From: Clostridia bacterium
GTDB taxonomy: Bacteria > Bacillota > Clostridia > Lachnospirales > Lachnospiraceae
Assembly: GCA_910575625.1 (NCBI GenBank)
Contig: CAJTFD010000009.1
Location: 91,019 to 155,018, forward strand
Direction: 5' to 3'
DNA length: 64,000 nucleotides
Shown: positions 17,256-26,188 of the stretch, in pieces
Layout of the letters: every line of letters begins with the position of its first letter
Position numbering within the stretch: the first letter of the stretch is position 1
Notes under the pieces: model-generated
Databases searched by the model: none
The model's input: the letters and a program-made list of their open reading frames with translations, nothing else
What the model was told of the DNA's origin: nothing
Position numbers and translations under genes: made by a program

Positions 17256-18428
17256 TCATCCATTTACAATCTGGAGCATCTGACCTACCCGTATCTCAAA
17301 TGTATGTTCCCGGGTCATCTTCTCCAGTGCCGACCGGCGGATCTTCTCCCTCTCCTCATCATGGGCGAGATAATACCCCGCTTTATCCAGCATTTCCTCA
17401 AAACTGGTATAATAGACAAAATCCACATCCGGTTCAAAATGGCGGAAAAAGTCCTCCTGGAAATTCGTCAGCAGAAACCCGCCGCACCCCATGATGTCCA
17501 TGGCCCGCAGCGGTATCCCCGTATGGATGCTCTTTCCTGTGACATTCATGTTGATCTTACTCAAGCGGAAGATCTTCGGCATATCGATCATGTAATCCGC
17601 GATCCCTCTGTTCACGGCCCGGCCGATCTTTACATTCTCATCCAAGGTATACAGATCCATCTGAAATCTCTCAGAGATCAGTTCCACCATCAGCATCCGT
17701 TCTGTCTCAGTGACCTTCCTGGCCAGATAATAATTTGAGTAGATATGCGATGCAGGCGCAAGAAAACCCTCTGGCGTTGAATATGGCATGCACTCCTCGA
17801 TCTTGGCTATGATATCTTTCGTCAGACATCTCTCCATAACATCACAGCCGTATATATCTGTCTGTGCCATGATCAGCGCCTCCAGATACCCGATCGTATA
17901 AGGATCCAGTTTGCTGCAGAGCCTCTCAAAGAAATGATGCTTTTCATTATACAATGCACCGACAAATGAGATATCCACGCCAAAACGTTTCTCATCTTCT
18001 ACCGTGATCGGAACAGAACACATCCTCTGTGGATTGACTGCAAGAGGCGCGTAGTAGATCGTCTCGGCGCCTTTGCTCCGCAGATGATCGCACATATAAG
18101 AATCAAATGTAAAAACATAATTTGTCTCATAGAGCACATCCGGGTAGAGCATCTTGCTGTAAGGGCTGTCATAGATCCAGGAGATGTATTTATAACCTTT
18201 ATCCTTGCATGCCTGGGCAATGATCGGAAAGAAATTAAAGGTAAATACGAAATCCGGCCTCACACTATCCAAGCCCTGTTTAAGTTCTGCCAGATACTGC
18301 TCGTCCATACGTTTATGCCCTTCCTCCGGCAGCGGGAGGGTGGATACTTTATGTCCGAGATGATGGAATGCCTGGTAGATATCGTCCTGTCCGAAACATG
18401 CCCACGTGATCATCAATATATGATACAT
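17256..18428 (-). CDS. CgeB-like glycosyltransferase
   Basis: A 390-residue cytoplasmic protein of the CgeB/DUF3880 glycosyltransferase type (GT-B fold). The N-terminal half starts MYHILMITWACFGQDDI and has KYISWIYDSPYSKMLYP, typical of the CgeB acceptor-side domain. The C-terminal half contains GKSIHTGIPLRAMDIMGCGG, the nucleotide-sugar binding signature, and ends with the usual ALEKMTREHTFEIRVGQM helix. Homologues modify spore or flagellar surface proteins. It lies downstream of flagellin and a GT2 enzyme on the same strand, so flagellin glycosylation is a reasonable inference. The sugar is unknown. Confidence 0.8.
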   Translation of the reverse strand: MYHILMITWACFGQDDIYQAFHHLGHKVSTLPLPEEGHKRMDEQYLAELKQGLDSVRPDFVFTFNFFPIIAQACKDKGYKYISWIYDSPYSKMLYPDVLYETNYVFTFDSYMCDHLRSKGAETIYYAPLAVNPQRMCSVPITVEDEKRFGVDISFVGALYNEKHHFFERLCSKLDPYTIGYLEALIMAQTDIYGCDVMERCLTKDIIAKIEECMPYSTPEGFLAPASHIYSNYYLARKVTETERMLMVELISERFQMDLYTLDENVKIGRAVNRGIADYMIDMPKIFRLSKINMNVTGKSIHTGIPLRAMDIMGCGGFLLTNFQEDFFRHFEPDVDFVYYTSFEEMLDKAGYYLAHDEEREKIRRSALEKMTREHTFEIRVGQMLQIVNG

Positions 18429-18559
18429 TTCGCTGTCTTCTCCTGTCGTTTTTTATTTATACTCATGAACATACTTACCTGCCAGACGATCTGCTTTTTC
18501 CCTGAAAATATCGGTAGCCGGCTGGCAGATCATCTGGCTCAAAAGTATACGATATCATG

Positions 18560-20581
18560 CTATCCTTGATCTGTAAGATATGTCCACAGTTCCTGCCGTA
18601 AACGCAGCACATCCAGATCTTTAGGCAGCAGCGTCGACAACTGCTGGATCAACGGCACCGCTTCCATATATTGTCCTTCTTGGATCAGATCCCTGATCAT
18701 TTTTTTTACCTGCGCCCCCAATGATCTAAATTCTCCATCCGCCCGTCCAGGGCTGTCCAATTTTTCTATAATGATCGGGAGCATACGTCTGACAGCACTG
18801 CATAATGGCGGATAGATATTGATCGCCTGATGCAGTTCTCTCATGATCTTTTGATGATCAGATCCTTGCAGCGCATGAAATACCTGCCCCATCTGCACTG
18901 CAAACTGATGCTCCTTTGGCATGAGATGCAGATTTTCCGGCTGCAGCATATATCCACTATATATCAGAGCAGAATATCTCTGCACCCAGCTGCAGTATTG
19001 TTCCATTTTACAATACAATTCTTGGTCGTCAAATTCAAGGATACCTTCTGCCAATAAACGTTCCTGAAATGCGATCTGCATGGCAAGTGCCTGTGCCGGA
19101 AATTTTGGCTGATATTTTTTTGCCGTTCCTATCCACTGGGCTAATCCATTCAGCTTTGCTCTGCCCGCCACATACCTTGAAGCATCTTCCCATTGCTGTA
19201 TATCCATACGATGCATCCAGGTTTTCAATGATATCGTTCCTTCTGACTGTAGAGATAACAATACGGCCTCTTGGAACACCACCATATTCCGGCTATCTGA
19301 TGCAGATATATTGTATTTTTGCGCCGCCTCGACATCCCCTGTCTCCCATGCTCTCCTTGCTCTGACAATATCGACAAATGGATCCTCCACTTCCAAGCCC
19401 ACAAACGAATCCCAGAGAAATCCCTTGTTTTCTTTCTTCTGGAGCATCGTATAAAAAGGAAGATAAAAATTCTCAATCTCACTGCTCTCCCAGGAGAAAC
19501 GCTGCAAAAAAAACAGCGCAGATCCCTGATCCCGGATGTGGACAGCAGCTTTAAGCCCAGATAGATATACTTTATATTTTAAATTTTTTATCTGCTGTTC
19601 TTCCAAGCCTCCGATCGACTGGAGAAACCATTGTTCCGGGCGTTCATCCAACCGATCCATGCCATGACAATAACTTTTCCCATAGATGATGATATCTTTT
19701 TCATGTCCCCCTAATCCCTCGCACGCTGCCATCATATCCGTATAGATGAGGAGAGCGGCGATCTCCGTGCAGTAAGAACGCCGCAGCATCTGTTTTCCGA
19801 CTTCGATCGTCCGCTGGAAATCCCCCTGCAGGCGTACGATTCGAGGCAGGTAAGCCAGACACCAGCTTTTCTCTTTCTCCATATCCTCCTCTTCTAATTC
19901 CAGGCATTTGGATCCATACTCCTCCGCTTTTTCATATTGGAATGCAGATCTGTATTCCTGGCATAACTGGAGATAGTTGTGGACGGTGGGTTTTCGTTCC
20001 TGCACTTCTTTTTCCAACAGCGGGATGTTCCTGTCCGTCTTGGAGTCCGCAGAATCGCCTGCGTATCCATAATGATGAGCATATAGGGAGAATCTCTTGA
20101 CCGGCCCTTGATAAGGGATGATATACTCGTGGACGGTATTGACAAACCTGGTCTCCGGCATACGGCGGACCATGCGCGCTACATAGGCATGTATATAATT
20201 CACCCCCGTCCATTCCGTATAGTTCCTCTGTCTGTATGTGGCGCTATTATAAAACATGTATTCCCCGCTGACAAAGAAATCAACAATCTCATCCGTATCC
20301 TCCAGCCACTCATCATCATCGATGAACATGAACCATTCCCCCCGCGCTTTCCGCAGGCCCGCATTCCTCGCTTTGGAAAAATCGTTGCACCAATGGAAAG
20401 GTATCACATGGTCCGTATACTGTGATACCAACGCTCTGACCCGCGGGTCTTCACTCGTATCGACAATGATCAGTTCACTGGGTATCCGCATCAGGATCGG
20501 TACCAGGGAATCCAGACATCTGCGGATGGCAGGGATCTTATTGGACGTTAGCAAAGAAATCGTTAATTGCAGCTGCTGCAT
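18560..20581 (-). CDS. GT2 glycosyltransferase fused to long helical-repeat tail
   Basis: A 673-residue protein. Residues 1-230 form a GT-A glycosyltransferase family 2 domain: LTISLLTSNKIPAIRRCLDS, ELIIVDTS, NDFSKARNAGLRKARGEW and the DxD-type metal motif FIDDDEWL. Residues 240-670 are all helical with TPR-like spacing (YEKAEEYGSKCLELEEEDM), which could hold the acceptor protein. It begins about 98 bases after the flagellin stop, beyond a terminator, and is followed by the CgeB-like gene. In clostridia such GT2-TPR proteins next to hag O-glycosylate flagellin; that role is inferred here. The start at 20581 is supported by AAGGAGGATTTC just upstream. Confidence 0.82.
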   Translation of the reverse strand: MQQLQLTISLLTSNKIPAIRRCLDSLVPILMRIPSELIIVDTSEDPRVRALVSQYTDHVIPFHWCNDFSKARNAGLRKARGEWFMFIDDDEWLEDTDEIVDFFVSGEYMFYNSATYRQRNYTEWTGVNYIHAYVARMVRRMPETRFVNTVHEYIIPYQGPVKRFSLYAHHYGYAGDSADSKTDRNIPLLEKEVQERKPTVHNYLQLCQEYRSAFQYEKAEEYGSKCLELEEEDMEKEKSWCLAYLPRIVRLQGDFQRTIEVGKQMLRRSYCTEIAALLIYTDMMAACEGLGGHEKDIIIYGKSYCHGMDRLDERPEQWFLQSIGGLEEQQIKNLKYKVYLSGLKAAVHIRDQGSALFFLQRFSWESSEIENFYLPFYTMLQKKENKGFLWDSFVGLEVEDPFVDIVRARRAWETGDVEAAQKYNISASDSRNMVVFQEAVLLSLQSEGTISLKTWMHRMDIQQWEDASRYVAGRAKLNGLAQWIGTAKKYQPKFPAQALAMQIAFQERLLAEGILEFDDQELYCKMEQYCSWVQRYSALIYSGYMLQPENLHLMPKEHQFAVQMGQVFHALQGSDHQKIMRELHQAINIYPPLCSAVRRMLPIIIEKLDSPGRADGEFRSLGAQVKKMIRDLIQEGQYMEAVPLIQQLSTLLPKDLDVLRLRQELWTYLTDQG

Positions 20582-20607
20582 GAAATCCTCCTTCTATGTG
20601 CCATATA

Positions 20608-20647
20608 GAAAAATCCCCGGCCAAGGGAGAATGTCCCTCAACCGGAG
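20608..20647 (-). terminator. flagellin terminator
   Basis: The arms CCCCGGCCAAGGGA (20615-20628) and TCCCTCAACCGGAG (20634-20647) pair with a few G-U contacts. They are followed on the minus strand by ATTTTTC. It lies 33 bases after the flagellin stop and should isolate the abundant flagellin mRNA from the glycosyltransferase genes. Confidence 0.8.
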
Positions 20648-20679
20648 ATTGTTCCTTCTTACATCTTCCGCACTAAAAA

Positions 20680-21534
20680 TTACTGTAACAACTGAAGTAC
20701 GCTCTGCGGTACCTGATTTGCCTGTGCCAACATAGCCTGAGCAGACTGTACAAGAATGTTGTTCTTCGTGTAAGCCATCATCTCTTTTGCCATGTCTACG
20801 TCGCGGATACGGCTCTCAGAAGCAGTGATGTTCTCTGTACTAACAGCCAGGTTATTGATCGTATGCTCTAAACGGTTCTGAATCGCACCAAATGTACCTC
20901 TCAGTTTAGATACTTTATCGATCGCGGCATTAATCGTACTGATTGTCTGTCTAGCTGTAGTCTGAGCCGCTGGATCTTTGACAGACGTTTCCTGACCAAT
21001 CGTGAGATCTTTTACACCCAATTTGTCTGTGTTCATTTCTTCCAACTGAACACCAATCTGAGCGCTCCCTACTCCTGATTCACTTACCTGGAATGTTATC
21101 TTTCCACCGCTTGCTGCATCCGCTGTAAATAATTCTTTACCGTTGAAGTTTGTAGTTGACAGAATCCTGTCAATCTCCTCTTTCAACTGCGTCACTTCTT
21201 CGTTCATAGAATTACGGTTTGTAGAATTGTATGTGCCATTTGCAGACTGGGTAGCCAACGCAACCATACGATTCAGCATGCTATGGACTTCTGTCAGAGC
21301 ACCTTCTGCTGTCTGTACAAGAGATACAGCATCCTCAGCATTCTTGGAAGCTGTCTCCAGACCTGTAATCTGCGCTCTCATCTTCTCAGAAATAGCAAGA
21401 CCAGCGGCATCATCGCCTGCACGGTTAATCTTATAACCAGAAGATAATTTTTCCAGGTTTTTAGCAACTGCACTGTTGTTTGTGCTCAATTTGTTGTAAG
21501 AATTTAATGCGGTAATATTATGTTGGATCCTCAT
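20680..21534 (-). CDS. hag: flagellin
   Basis: A 284-residue short flagellin, the filament subunit exported by the flagellar type III system. The D0/D1 N-terminus is textbook (MRIQHNITALNSYNKL, then LEKLSSGYKINRAGDDAAGL and AQITGLETASKNAEDAVSLV). The C-terminal D1/D0 region (NRLEHTINNLAVSTENITAS, ESRIRDVDMAKEM, ending AQANQVPQSVLQLLQ) is also complete. Only a small variable region (about 100 residues) lies between, so the outer D2/D3 domains are lacking. The ribosome site AAGGAGG lies about seven bases from the ATG and sits in a leader with a CsrA-like hairpin. No other flagellar structural genes are in the window. Confidence 0.97.
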   Translation of the reverse strand: MRIQHNITALNSYNKLSTNNSAVAKNLEKLSSGYKINRAGDDAAGLAISEKMRAQITGLETASKNAEDAVSLVQTAEGALTEVHSMLNRMVALATQSANGTYNSTNRNSMNEEVTQLKEEIDRILSTTNFNGKELFTADAASGGKITFQVSESGVGSAQIGVQLEEMNTDKLGVKDLTIGQETSVKDPAAQTTARQTISTINAAIDKVSKLRGTFGAIQNRLEHTINNLAVSTENITASESRIRDVDMAKEMMAYTKNNILVQSAQAMLAQANQVPQSVLQLLQ

Positions 21535-21569
21535 AAAGTTTTCCTCCTTGAATTTAAATTATCGGGAAT
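21535..21569 (-). promoter_or_regulatory. possible CsrA-binding leader of flagellin mRNA
   Basis: On the minus strand a six-base stem CGGGAA/TTCCCG presents the hexaloop AAGGAA, a typical GGA-in-loop CsrA site. The next GGA lies in the AAGGAGG ribosome site. This two-site arrangement is the one known from the Bacillus subtilis hag leader, where CsrA blocks translation. A further hairpin (CTCTGGATCC... GGATTCCAGAG) lies just upstream, at about 21609-21637. Confidence 0.55.
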
Positions 21570-21677
21570 TCCTTTTCCCGCTGGTATCCACCATTGTTAC
21601 TTTAACTCTCTGGAATCCGGCGCCTAGGATCCAGAGATGCCGTTCTTGTAACCGGCTTATTTTACTTTACAACTATA

Positions 21678-21711
21678 TTATCGTGAGATTTCCCGATTAC
21701 TTAAGGGCAGA
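21678..21711 (-). promoter_or_regulatory. sigma-28-like flagellin promoter
   Basis: On the minus strand TTAA is followed 15 bases later by CACGATAAT, close to the sigma-D/FliA consensus TAAA-N15-GCCGATAA. It is about 145 bases upstream of the flagellin start, leaving a structured leader between. Confidence 0.5.
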
Positions 21712-21723
21712 TCAAGATTTTTT

Positions 21724-22227
21724 TTATTTTTCTATCTGTTTAATCGTAATCTCATTGCATAACTGGACAAATCCAGCTTTCAGAGCGCATTCTATAAGAA
21801 ATTCCCGCTCTTCATCCTTATCAAGATCATACATCTGGGAGAGCAGGCCATAGACTTTCTCTCCCCGGCCGTCCTCTTCCATTTCCTCCATAAACAATTC
21901 CAACAATGCAGTCAGTGCATCCTTTGAATATGGAGCATAATGCAACGCCATCATAAAATGGTCCACCGCTTCTGACGTCTCTTTCCTCAACAGGCTGCTG
22001 TAACCCATGAAAATACCCACGGCTTCCAGACAATTGATGATTTCCTGGTTATCCAGGCCCTCCGCCTGCAGTTCCTCTAATGTATAGGTATTCTCCAGAT
22101 ATATGCTCTTTTCTTCGAGGAGCCTCTTATCCTCCTCCGCAACCTCCCGCTCCGTGCTGTCGTATCTTAACAGCACCTGCTGTATCTCCCGCAGGTCATC
22201 CTGCAGATGTACGATAATGTCTGACAT
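21724..22227 (-). CDS. small helical protein of unknown function next to flagellin
   Basis: A 167-residue, acidic, all-helical protein without signal or membrane segments. The pattern SEAVDHFMMALHYAPYSKDALTALL looks like one TPR unit, with further helices before and after. I do not recognise the family. It lies upstream of flagellin on the same strand and ends inside the flagellin promoter region. A flagellar chaperone or regulator role is possible from position only. A good start ATG at 22227 is preceded by AGAAAGGGAAAATC. Confidence 0.55.
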   Translation of the reverse strand: MSDIIVHLQDDLREIQQVLLRYDSTEREVAEEDKRLLEEKSIYLENTYTLEELQAEGLDNQEIINCLEAVGIFMGYSSLLRKETSEAVDHFMMALHYAPYSKDALTALLELFMEEMEEDGRGEKVYGLLSQMYDLDKDEEREFLIECALKAGFVQLCNEITIKQIEK

Positions 22228-22327
22228 GATTTTCCCTTTCTATGAATCTGATCTTATTTTCCGATCACTCAAGTTTACCACCTATTACTTTTCTATATCA
22301 GGCAGAACCACCATTTCAAACGAATTT

Positions 22328-23179
22328 TTATAGGCTTGAATATCTTCTGTAATGCTCCTCTGCCTGTTCCAGATCCAGGGAAAACCTCCTCTGCAGTTTC
22401 TCCAGGATCCGTTCCTTTGGTACACCTTCTTCCAGATTATCCTGCACCAGAACCTCTATCCCAGCTTCCTCTTGTTTTACCCGTATATCTTCTTCATAGC
22501 TATACTCAGCGACCAGCATATTCCTCACCTCACTGCCTTTCCGCTCCAGGTACCTTGCCAGTATACCCCTTTCTATGCATTCCCCCACCGCCCTTTTTAT
22601 CGGATCCGCTTCATCCGCATAGGACCTCACTGTATCGATGAACTGACTATATTCTTTCAACACCCTACATTTGTCCAATATCTCATGTCCTTTATCAATA
22701 TTGATGTTTATGACTGTCACTTTTAATCCCATCGTATTCGGGCCGGGTAAACTCATAAACGCATCTGATAACGACAGATCCTGCTGTACCGGATACTCCT
22801 CTCTTCCATTATAAAATACGTAGAACTCCGGTGCCGGTATCTTTACCAGACGTGTCCGATACCTGTCCCGTTTGTCCAGCACCTGTTCATAGGCCCTGCC
22901 CGCGTACATGGCATACCTCACAGGGATATTGGGATTGACGGTACTCTGGTGTTCCCCAAAAACGAACACTCCGTCGCCCACACGGCATGATATGTCATTG
23001 TTAAAATTTTTATACAGGATATCCTCGATCCGCACCTTCTTTATCAAACCCTCGTCTGTTAAGTCCGTATCATGCAACGCATTATACAGGCTCAATAGAT
23101 TCCCTTTTGCAGTCTCATCACTGTAAAATAGGTCAACAAATACACTGTCTTTATATCCACGGTTCTCTTTTGACAACAT
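22328..23179 (-). CDS. Rpn-family PD-(D/E)XK nuclease (transposase-like)
   Basis: A 283-residue protein of the Rpn/YhgA recombination-promoting nuclease family. It starts NRGYKDSVFVDLFY, has the core motif VFVFGEHQSTVNPNIPVRYAMY (E-x-Q form of the PD-(D/E)XK active site) and APEFYVFYNGREEYP, then a helical C-terminus with RVKQEEAGIEVLVQDNL. Members cleave DNA and spread by unknown means, and many genomes carry several. It is not part of an IS with visible inverted repeats here. It sits between a GT2 gene and the flagellin-linked gene, so it may be an insertion into the glycosylation island. Start ATG at 23179 follows GAAGGGAAAGGCGG. Confidence 0.85.
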   Translation of the reverse strand: MLSKENRGYKDSVFVDLFYSDETAKGNLLSLYNALHDTDLTDEGLIKKVRIEDILYKNFNNDISCRVGDGVFVFGEHQSTVNPNIPVRYAMYAGRAYEQVLDKRDRYRTRLVKIPAPEFYVFYNGREEYPVQQDLSLSDAFMSLPGPNTMGLKVTVININIDKGHEILDKCRVLKEYSQFIDTVRSYADEADPIKRAVGECIERGILARYLERKGSEVRNMLVAEYSYEEDIRVKQEEAGIEVLVQDNLEEGVPKERILEKLQRRFSLDLEQAEEHYRRYSSL

Positions 23180-23204
23180 AGACCGCCTTTCCCTTCGTTA
23201 TCCC

Positions 23205-24290
23205 CTATACTGTAAAATGTGTCCCCTCCACAGCCTCCAGCCTCTCCTGTGCCTTCCAATACCCCATTTCAGCCGCCTGTTGGTAATACATTTCAGCTTT
23301 TACCATATCCCCACTCACCTCATACCAAGTCCCCAGGTTATAAGCCGCCTTATAAGACCCCGCACCTATATCCTCCTCATCCCGCACCTCCGCCCCGATC
23401 TTAAGGCAGCGCAGGTAGGACCGCTCGATTTTCGGCAGATATCCTATATATCGGACTGTATCCGTTAAAATTAACTTCATATAAAAAACCCCGCAGAAAA
23501 AATGATACGACGCATACCCATCCAGGCGCTCCGCTTCTTTCTCCACAAACTCCAGGGCCTCCTCAAACTGCCCGCATTCCATAAGACTGTACAAAAAGCC
23601 CACCACCCCTTTCGCCCGATAAGCCTCCTGCGGAGAAACTTCCTTATAAAATATCCTGAAAAACCCCAGTGCCCTCTCCTCGTCGCCCAGCGTCTGATAC
23701 GAACCCGCGATCTTATAGAGCAGATATGGATCCCCTGGCCGCTCTTCAAGTTCTGCCAACAGATAGGGCAGGTTCCTCTTTTCCTTGACCCCAGTCTGCA
23801 TATATCCGTCATGTTCCACTTTCAAGGGCACCAAAACAGACGGCAGGTCCGTATCCGGCTGCTCATGGATCTTCCCTTTAAAATAAACACCTCTGGGCAG
23901 TATACGGCTGGCGCAAAACCGGACACAGGACTCCTCCCCGTCTTCCTGATAACGGTTATAGATATAGACATCCCCCAGGCAGTCCCCCGCCCTCAAAAAC
24001 ATATCCATGTCCCCGCGTGTCCCCTCTGTGATATACTCATCCGCATCCAGGATCAGATTCCAATCCGCATCCGAAAGAGAGAGCGCATAGTTCCTCGCCT
24101 CTGCAAAATCATTTTTCCAAGTATGATCATAGACCTCCGCCCCTGCCCTGCAGGCGATCTCCCGCGTCCCATCCTGCGACCCTGTATCGACCACGATCAT
24201 CCGGTCCACCAGTCCCCGCACGCTGTCCAGGCAGCGTTTCAGACAGCGCTCCTCATCCTTCACGATCATGACCAAAGCTATCGTTCCCAT
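23205..24290 (-). CDS. GT2 glycosyltransferase with TPR/SEL1-like tail
   Basis: A 361-residue protein. Residues 1-190 are a GT2 domain: LVMIVKDEERCLKRCLDSVR, RMIVVDTGSQDGT, NDFAEARNYAL and the metal-binding LILDADEYIT. Residues 195-355 are helical repeats (YLLYKIAGSYQTLGDEERAL) and finish with a SEL1-like motif (AEMYYQQAAEMGYWKAQERL). It belongs to the same general type as the flagellin-linked GT2 at 18560-20581 and could act on the same or another surface protein. It reads divergently from the plus-strand genes starting at 24633. Confidence 0.82.
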   Translation of the reverse strand: MGTIALVMIVKDEERCLKRCLDSVRGLVDRMIVVDTGSQDGTREIACRAGAEVYDHTWKNDFAEARNYALSLSDADWNLILDADEYITEGTRGDMDMFLRAGDCLGDVYIYNRYQEDGEESCVRFCASRILPRGVYFKGKIHEQPDTDLPSVLVPLKVEHDGYMQTGVKEKRNLPYLLAELEERPGDPYLLYKIAGSYQTLGDEERALGFFRIFYKEVSPQEAYRAKGVVGFLYSLMECGQFEEALEFVEKEAERLDGYASYHFFCGVFYMKLILTDTVRYIGYLPKIERSYLRCLKIGAEVRDEEDIGAGSYKAAYNLGTWYEVSGDMVKAEMYYQQAAEMGYWKAQERLEAVEGTHFTV

Positions 24291-24394
24291 CAGATCCTGT
24301 CACCTCCCGCCGTTCATCCTCCGCCTATCCGAAAAGTTATCCATAAATACAACACGCCCGCCCACAGTCTTCATAATATATCAAATTTTCCATC

Positions 24395-24423
24395 TTTACA
24401 TATCTCCTGCCCCATGCTATAAT
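24395..24423 (+). promoter_or_regulatory. sigma-A-like promoter, distal
   Basis: TTTACA and TATAAT are separated by exactly 17 bases. It points toward the coiled-coil gene at 24633, about 200 bases away, through the 342-base divergent gap. Confidence 0.5.
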
Positions 24424-24537
24424 GTAGGATATCATTCTTTATACATCTCTGATCTGTGATCATCTCAAGCTCGCATACCTGCAGCAGTGCCTCGTCCACT
24501 GACATACCACCCCATAGATACTGTAATCCTTAAAACC

Positions 24538-24566
24538 TTGAAAAATACACGCCAATGTGCTACTAT
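24538..24566 (+). promoter_or_regulatory. sigma-A-like promoter, proximal
   Basis: TTGAAA and TACTAT are spaced by 17 bases. Transcription would start near 24573, about 60 bases before the 24633 start codon. Confidence 0.5.
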
Positions 24567-24632
24567 ATCTACAATTTAATATAGCATACTTGCTTACAAG
24601 ATTCAATAGACTTAAGAAACGGAGGTGAACAT

Positions 24633-24908
24633 ATGGATAACGAGACAAGAGAGATGTTTTCGTTGATATTAAGCAGGTTCGACAGTATCGACACACGTCT
24701 GGATAAGATGGATGAACGCCTGGATAGCATGGACAACCGTCTGAACATCCTTGAATACAAGCAGAACGTCACAGCCAGAAAACTGGATGACCTACAGTTA
24801 GATGTCCAAAATCTAGGAAGAGATATCCGGCGTGATATACACCATTTAAACGACACAACAGAGACGATCGTCGAGATACTGAAACAACACGAAATGATCC
24901 CTTTATGA
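24633..24908 (+). CDS. small coiled-coil protein
   Basis: A 91-residue cytoplasmic protein with near-perfect heptads (FDSIDTRLDKMDERLDSMDN, a seven-residue period repeated four times) and a second coil toward the end. No catalytic motif. Short proteins of this kind are common and unnamed in Lachnospiraceae. Its ribosome site GGAGG lies seven bases before the ATG. It heads a plus-strand cluster with an unknown protein, a glycosyltransferase and a PilZ protein. Confidence 0.7.
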   Translation: MDNETREMFSLILSRFDSIDTRLDKMDERLDSMDNRLNILEYKQNVTARKLDDLQLDVQNLGRDIRRDIHHLNDTTETIVEILKQHEMIPL

Positions 24909-24930
24909 CAGACAGGGCAGACACCAAGCC

Positions 24931-25422
24931 ATGGATAAACAGACAAACGCAACCTCCTTCTTAAATATATTAGCCGAGATCCGCCCACAGTTCTTCCAGC
25001 AAAAAGAACGAGCGGTCCATCTGGCCGAGCAGATGTTAAAACACCAGGACACCTCCTACATCCCGCAGATCCTATCCTGTTTCCCAGTGGACAGATACTA
25101 TCTGCACCTATTAGATGCTGATATGCGCAGACTGCGGATCATATGCGAGATCACTGCTGCCGAGGAGATACTCCCCGGAACAAGATCCCTTTTTCTGGAA
25201 AATGTGGACTCTTTTGACGGCCTGATACAGAAATACATATACATCACATTCTTACTGCGCAGGCTGGAACTGCCGCTGCCAGAAGAAGCCCTGGAAGAGG
25301 CATCCGCCGTTTTAAAGAGCGGCCGCATATCCGTCTGTGCCCTCCGCAAGATCACTGAATGTGAAACTTTCGCCGATCCGGAATATGTATACCAGCAAGC
25401 GCTCGGACATCTATCTCTCTGA
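24931..25422 (+). CDS. unknown helical protein
   Basis: A 163-residue protein that I do not recognise. It is soluble, helical and without a signal. The segment ITFLLRRLELPLPEEALEEA repeats the general helix-turn-helix pattern of TPR-like proteins. The gene lies 22 bases after the coiled-coil gene and 22 bases before the glycosyltransferase, so an operon is likely. Its ribosome site is weak. Confidence 0.5.
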   Translation: MDKQTNATSFLNILAEIRPQFFQQKERAVHLAEQMLKHQDTSYIPQILSCFPVDRYYLHLLDADMRRLRIICEITAAEEILPGTRSLFLENVDSFDGLIQKYIYITFLLRRLELPLPEEALEEASAVLKSGRISVCALRKITECETFADPEYVYQQALGHLSL

Positions 25423-25444
25423 TACGACAGGAGGCCGCCCCATC

Positions 25445-26134
25445 ATGGACCTAAATGACAAAAAGATCTGTTTTATCATCTGTTATAACCAGGAGATTTA
25501 TCTGCAGGAATGCCTGCTGTATCTGCAGCAGCTGCACGTCCCGGATGGATTTTCCACCGACCTTCTGACCATCGCGGACGCCCCCTCCATGACAGAAGGA
25601 TACCAAGCCGCTATGGAGGCGAGCGATGCCAGATACAAGATCTATATGCACCAGGATGTCTTTATCGTATATCCATATTTTCTGGACAGTTTGATCGAGA
25701 TCTTCCAGTCTTCCCCTCAGATCGGCATGGCCGGCATGGTGGGAAGTCCTGTTTTTCCCTCCGATCACATGATGTGGAGCGAAAAACTCACCGGAAACTT
25801 ATATCACAGGGATATGCCGCCCTGTGACTATCACGATTACCGTTACAGTTTAGAGCACGGTCTCTCTTACGTAGATTCCATCGACGGCCTCCTGATGGCC
25901 ACCGCCTACGACATCCCCTGGCGCACAGACCTCCTCCACGGCTGGAATTTCTACGACGTATCCCAGAGCTTTGAATTCCGCCGCCGCGGATACAAGATCG
26001 TCGTCCCAGAACAACGCCACCCCTGGTGCCTCCACGATGACGGCCAGATCCTAAACCTGTGGGACTACGACCGGGACCGCCGCATCTGTATGGAAGAATA
26101 TCCCCTTTCCCTCTTGCGCCCGGGTACACATTAA
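25445..26134 (+). CDS. StrF-like glycosyltransferase
   Basis: A 229-residue GT-A protein: KICFIICYNQEIYLQECLLY at the N-terminus, then ARYKIYMHQDVFIVYPYFLD, where HQD takes the place of the usual DxD metal motif. LLHGWNFYDVSQSFEFRRRG follows, with an acceptor-site WNFYD pattern typical of the StrF-type family. A longer in-frame reading from 25337 exists but overlaps the preceding gene; AGGAGG ten bases before the ATG at 25445 decides the start. It may work with the flagellar or another surface glycosylation system; this is inferred from its neighbours. Confidence 0.75.
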   Translation: MDLNDKKICFIICYNQEIYLQECLLYLQQLHVPDGFSTDLLTIADAPSMTEGYQAAMEASDARYKIYMHQDVFIVYPYFLDSLIEIFQSSPQIGMAGMVGSPVFPSDHMMWSEKLTGNLYHRDMPPCDYHDYRYSLEHGLSYVDSIDGLLMATAYDIPWRTDLLHGWNFYDVSQSFEFRRRGYKIVVPEQRHPWCLHDDGQILNLWDYDRDRRICMEEYPLSLLRPGTH

Positions 26135-26188
26135 TGGTATAGTTGTGTATAGAGTATGTGTGATGTATGAGAAGGAGGTTGTGCACCC

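Noticed and set aside
18481..18538. Inverted repeat in the 18429-18559 gap
   Set aside because: The arms pair (GCCAGACGATCTGC with GCAGATCATCTGGC), but the loop is long and no T-run follows on either strand, so a terminator call is not supported.
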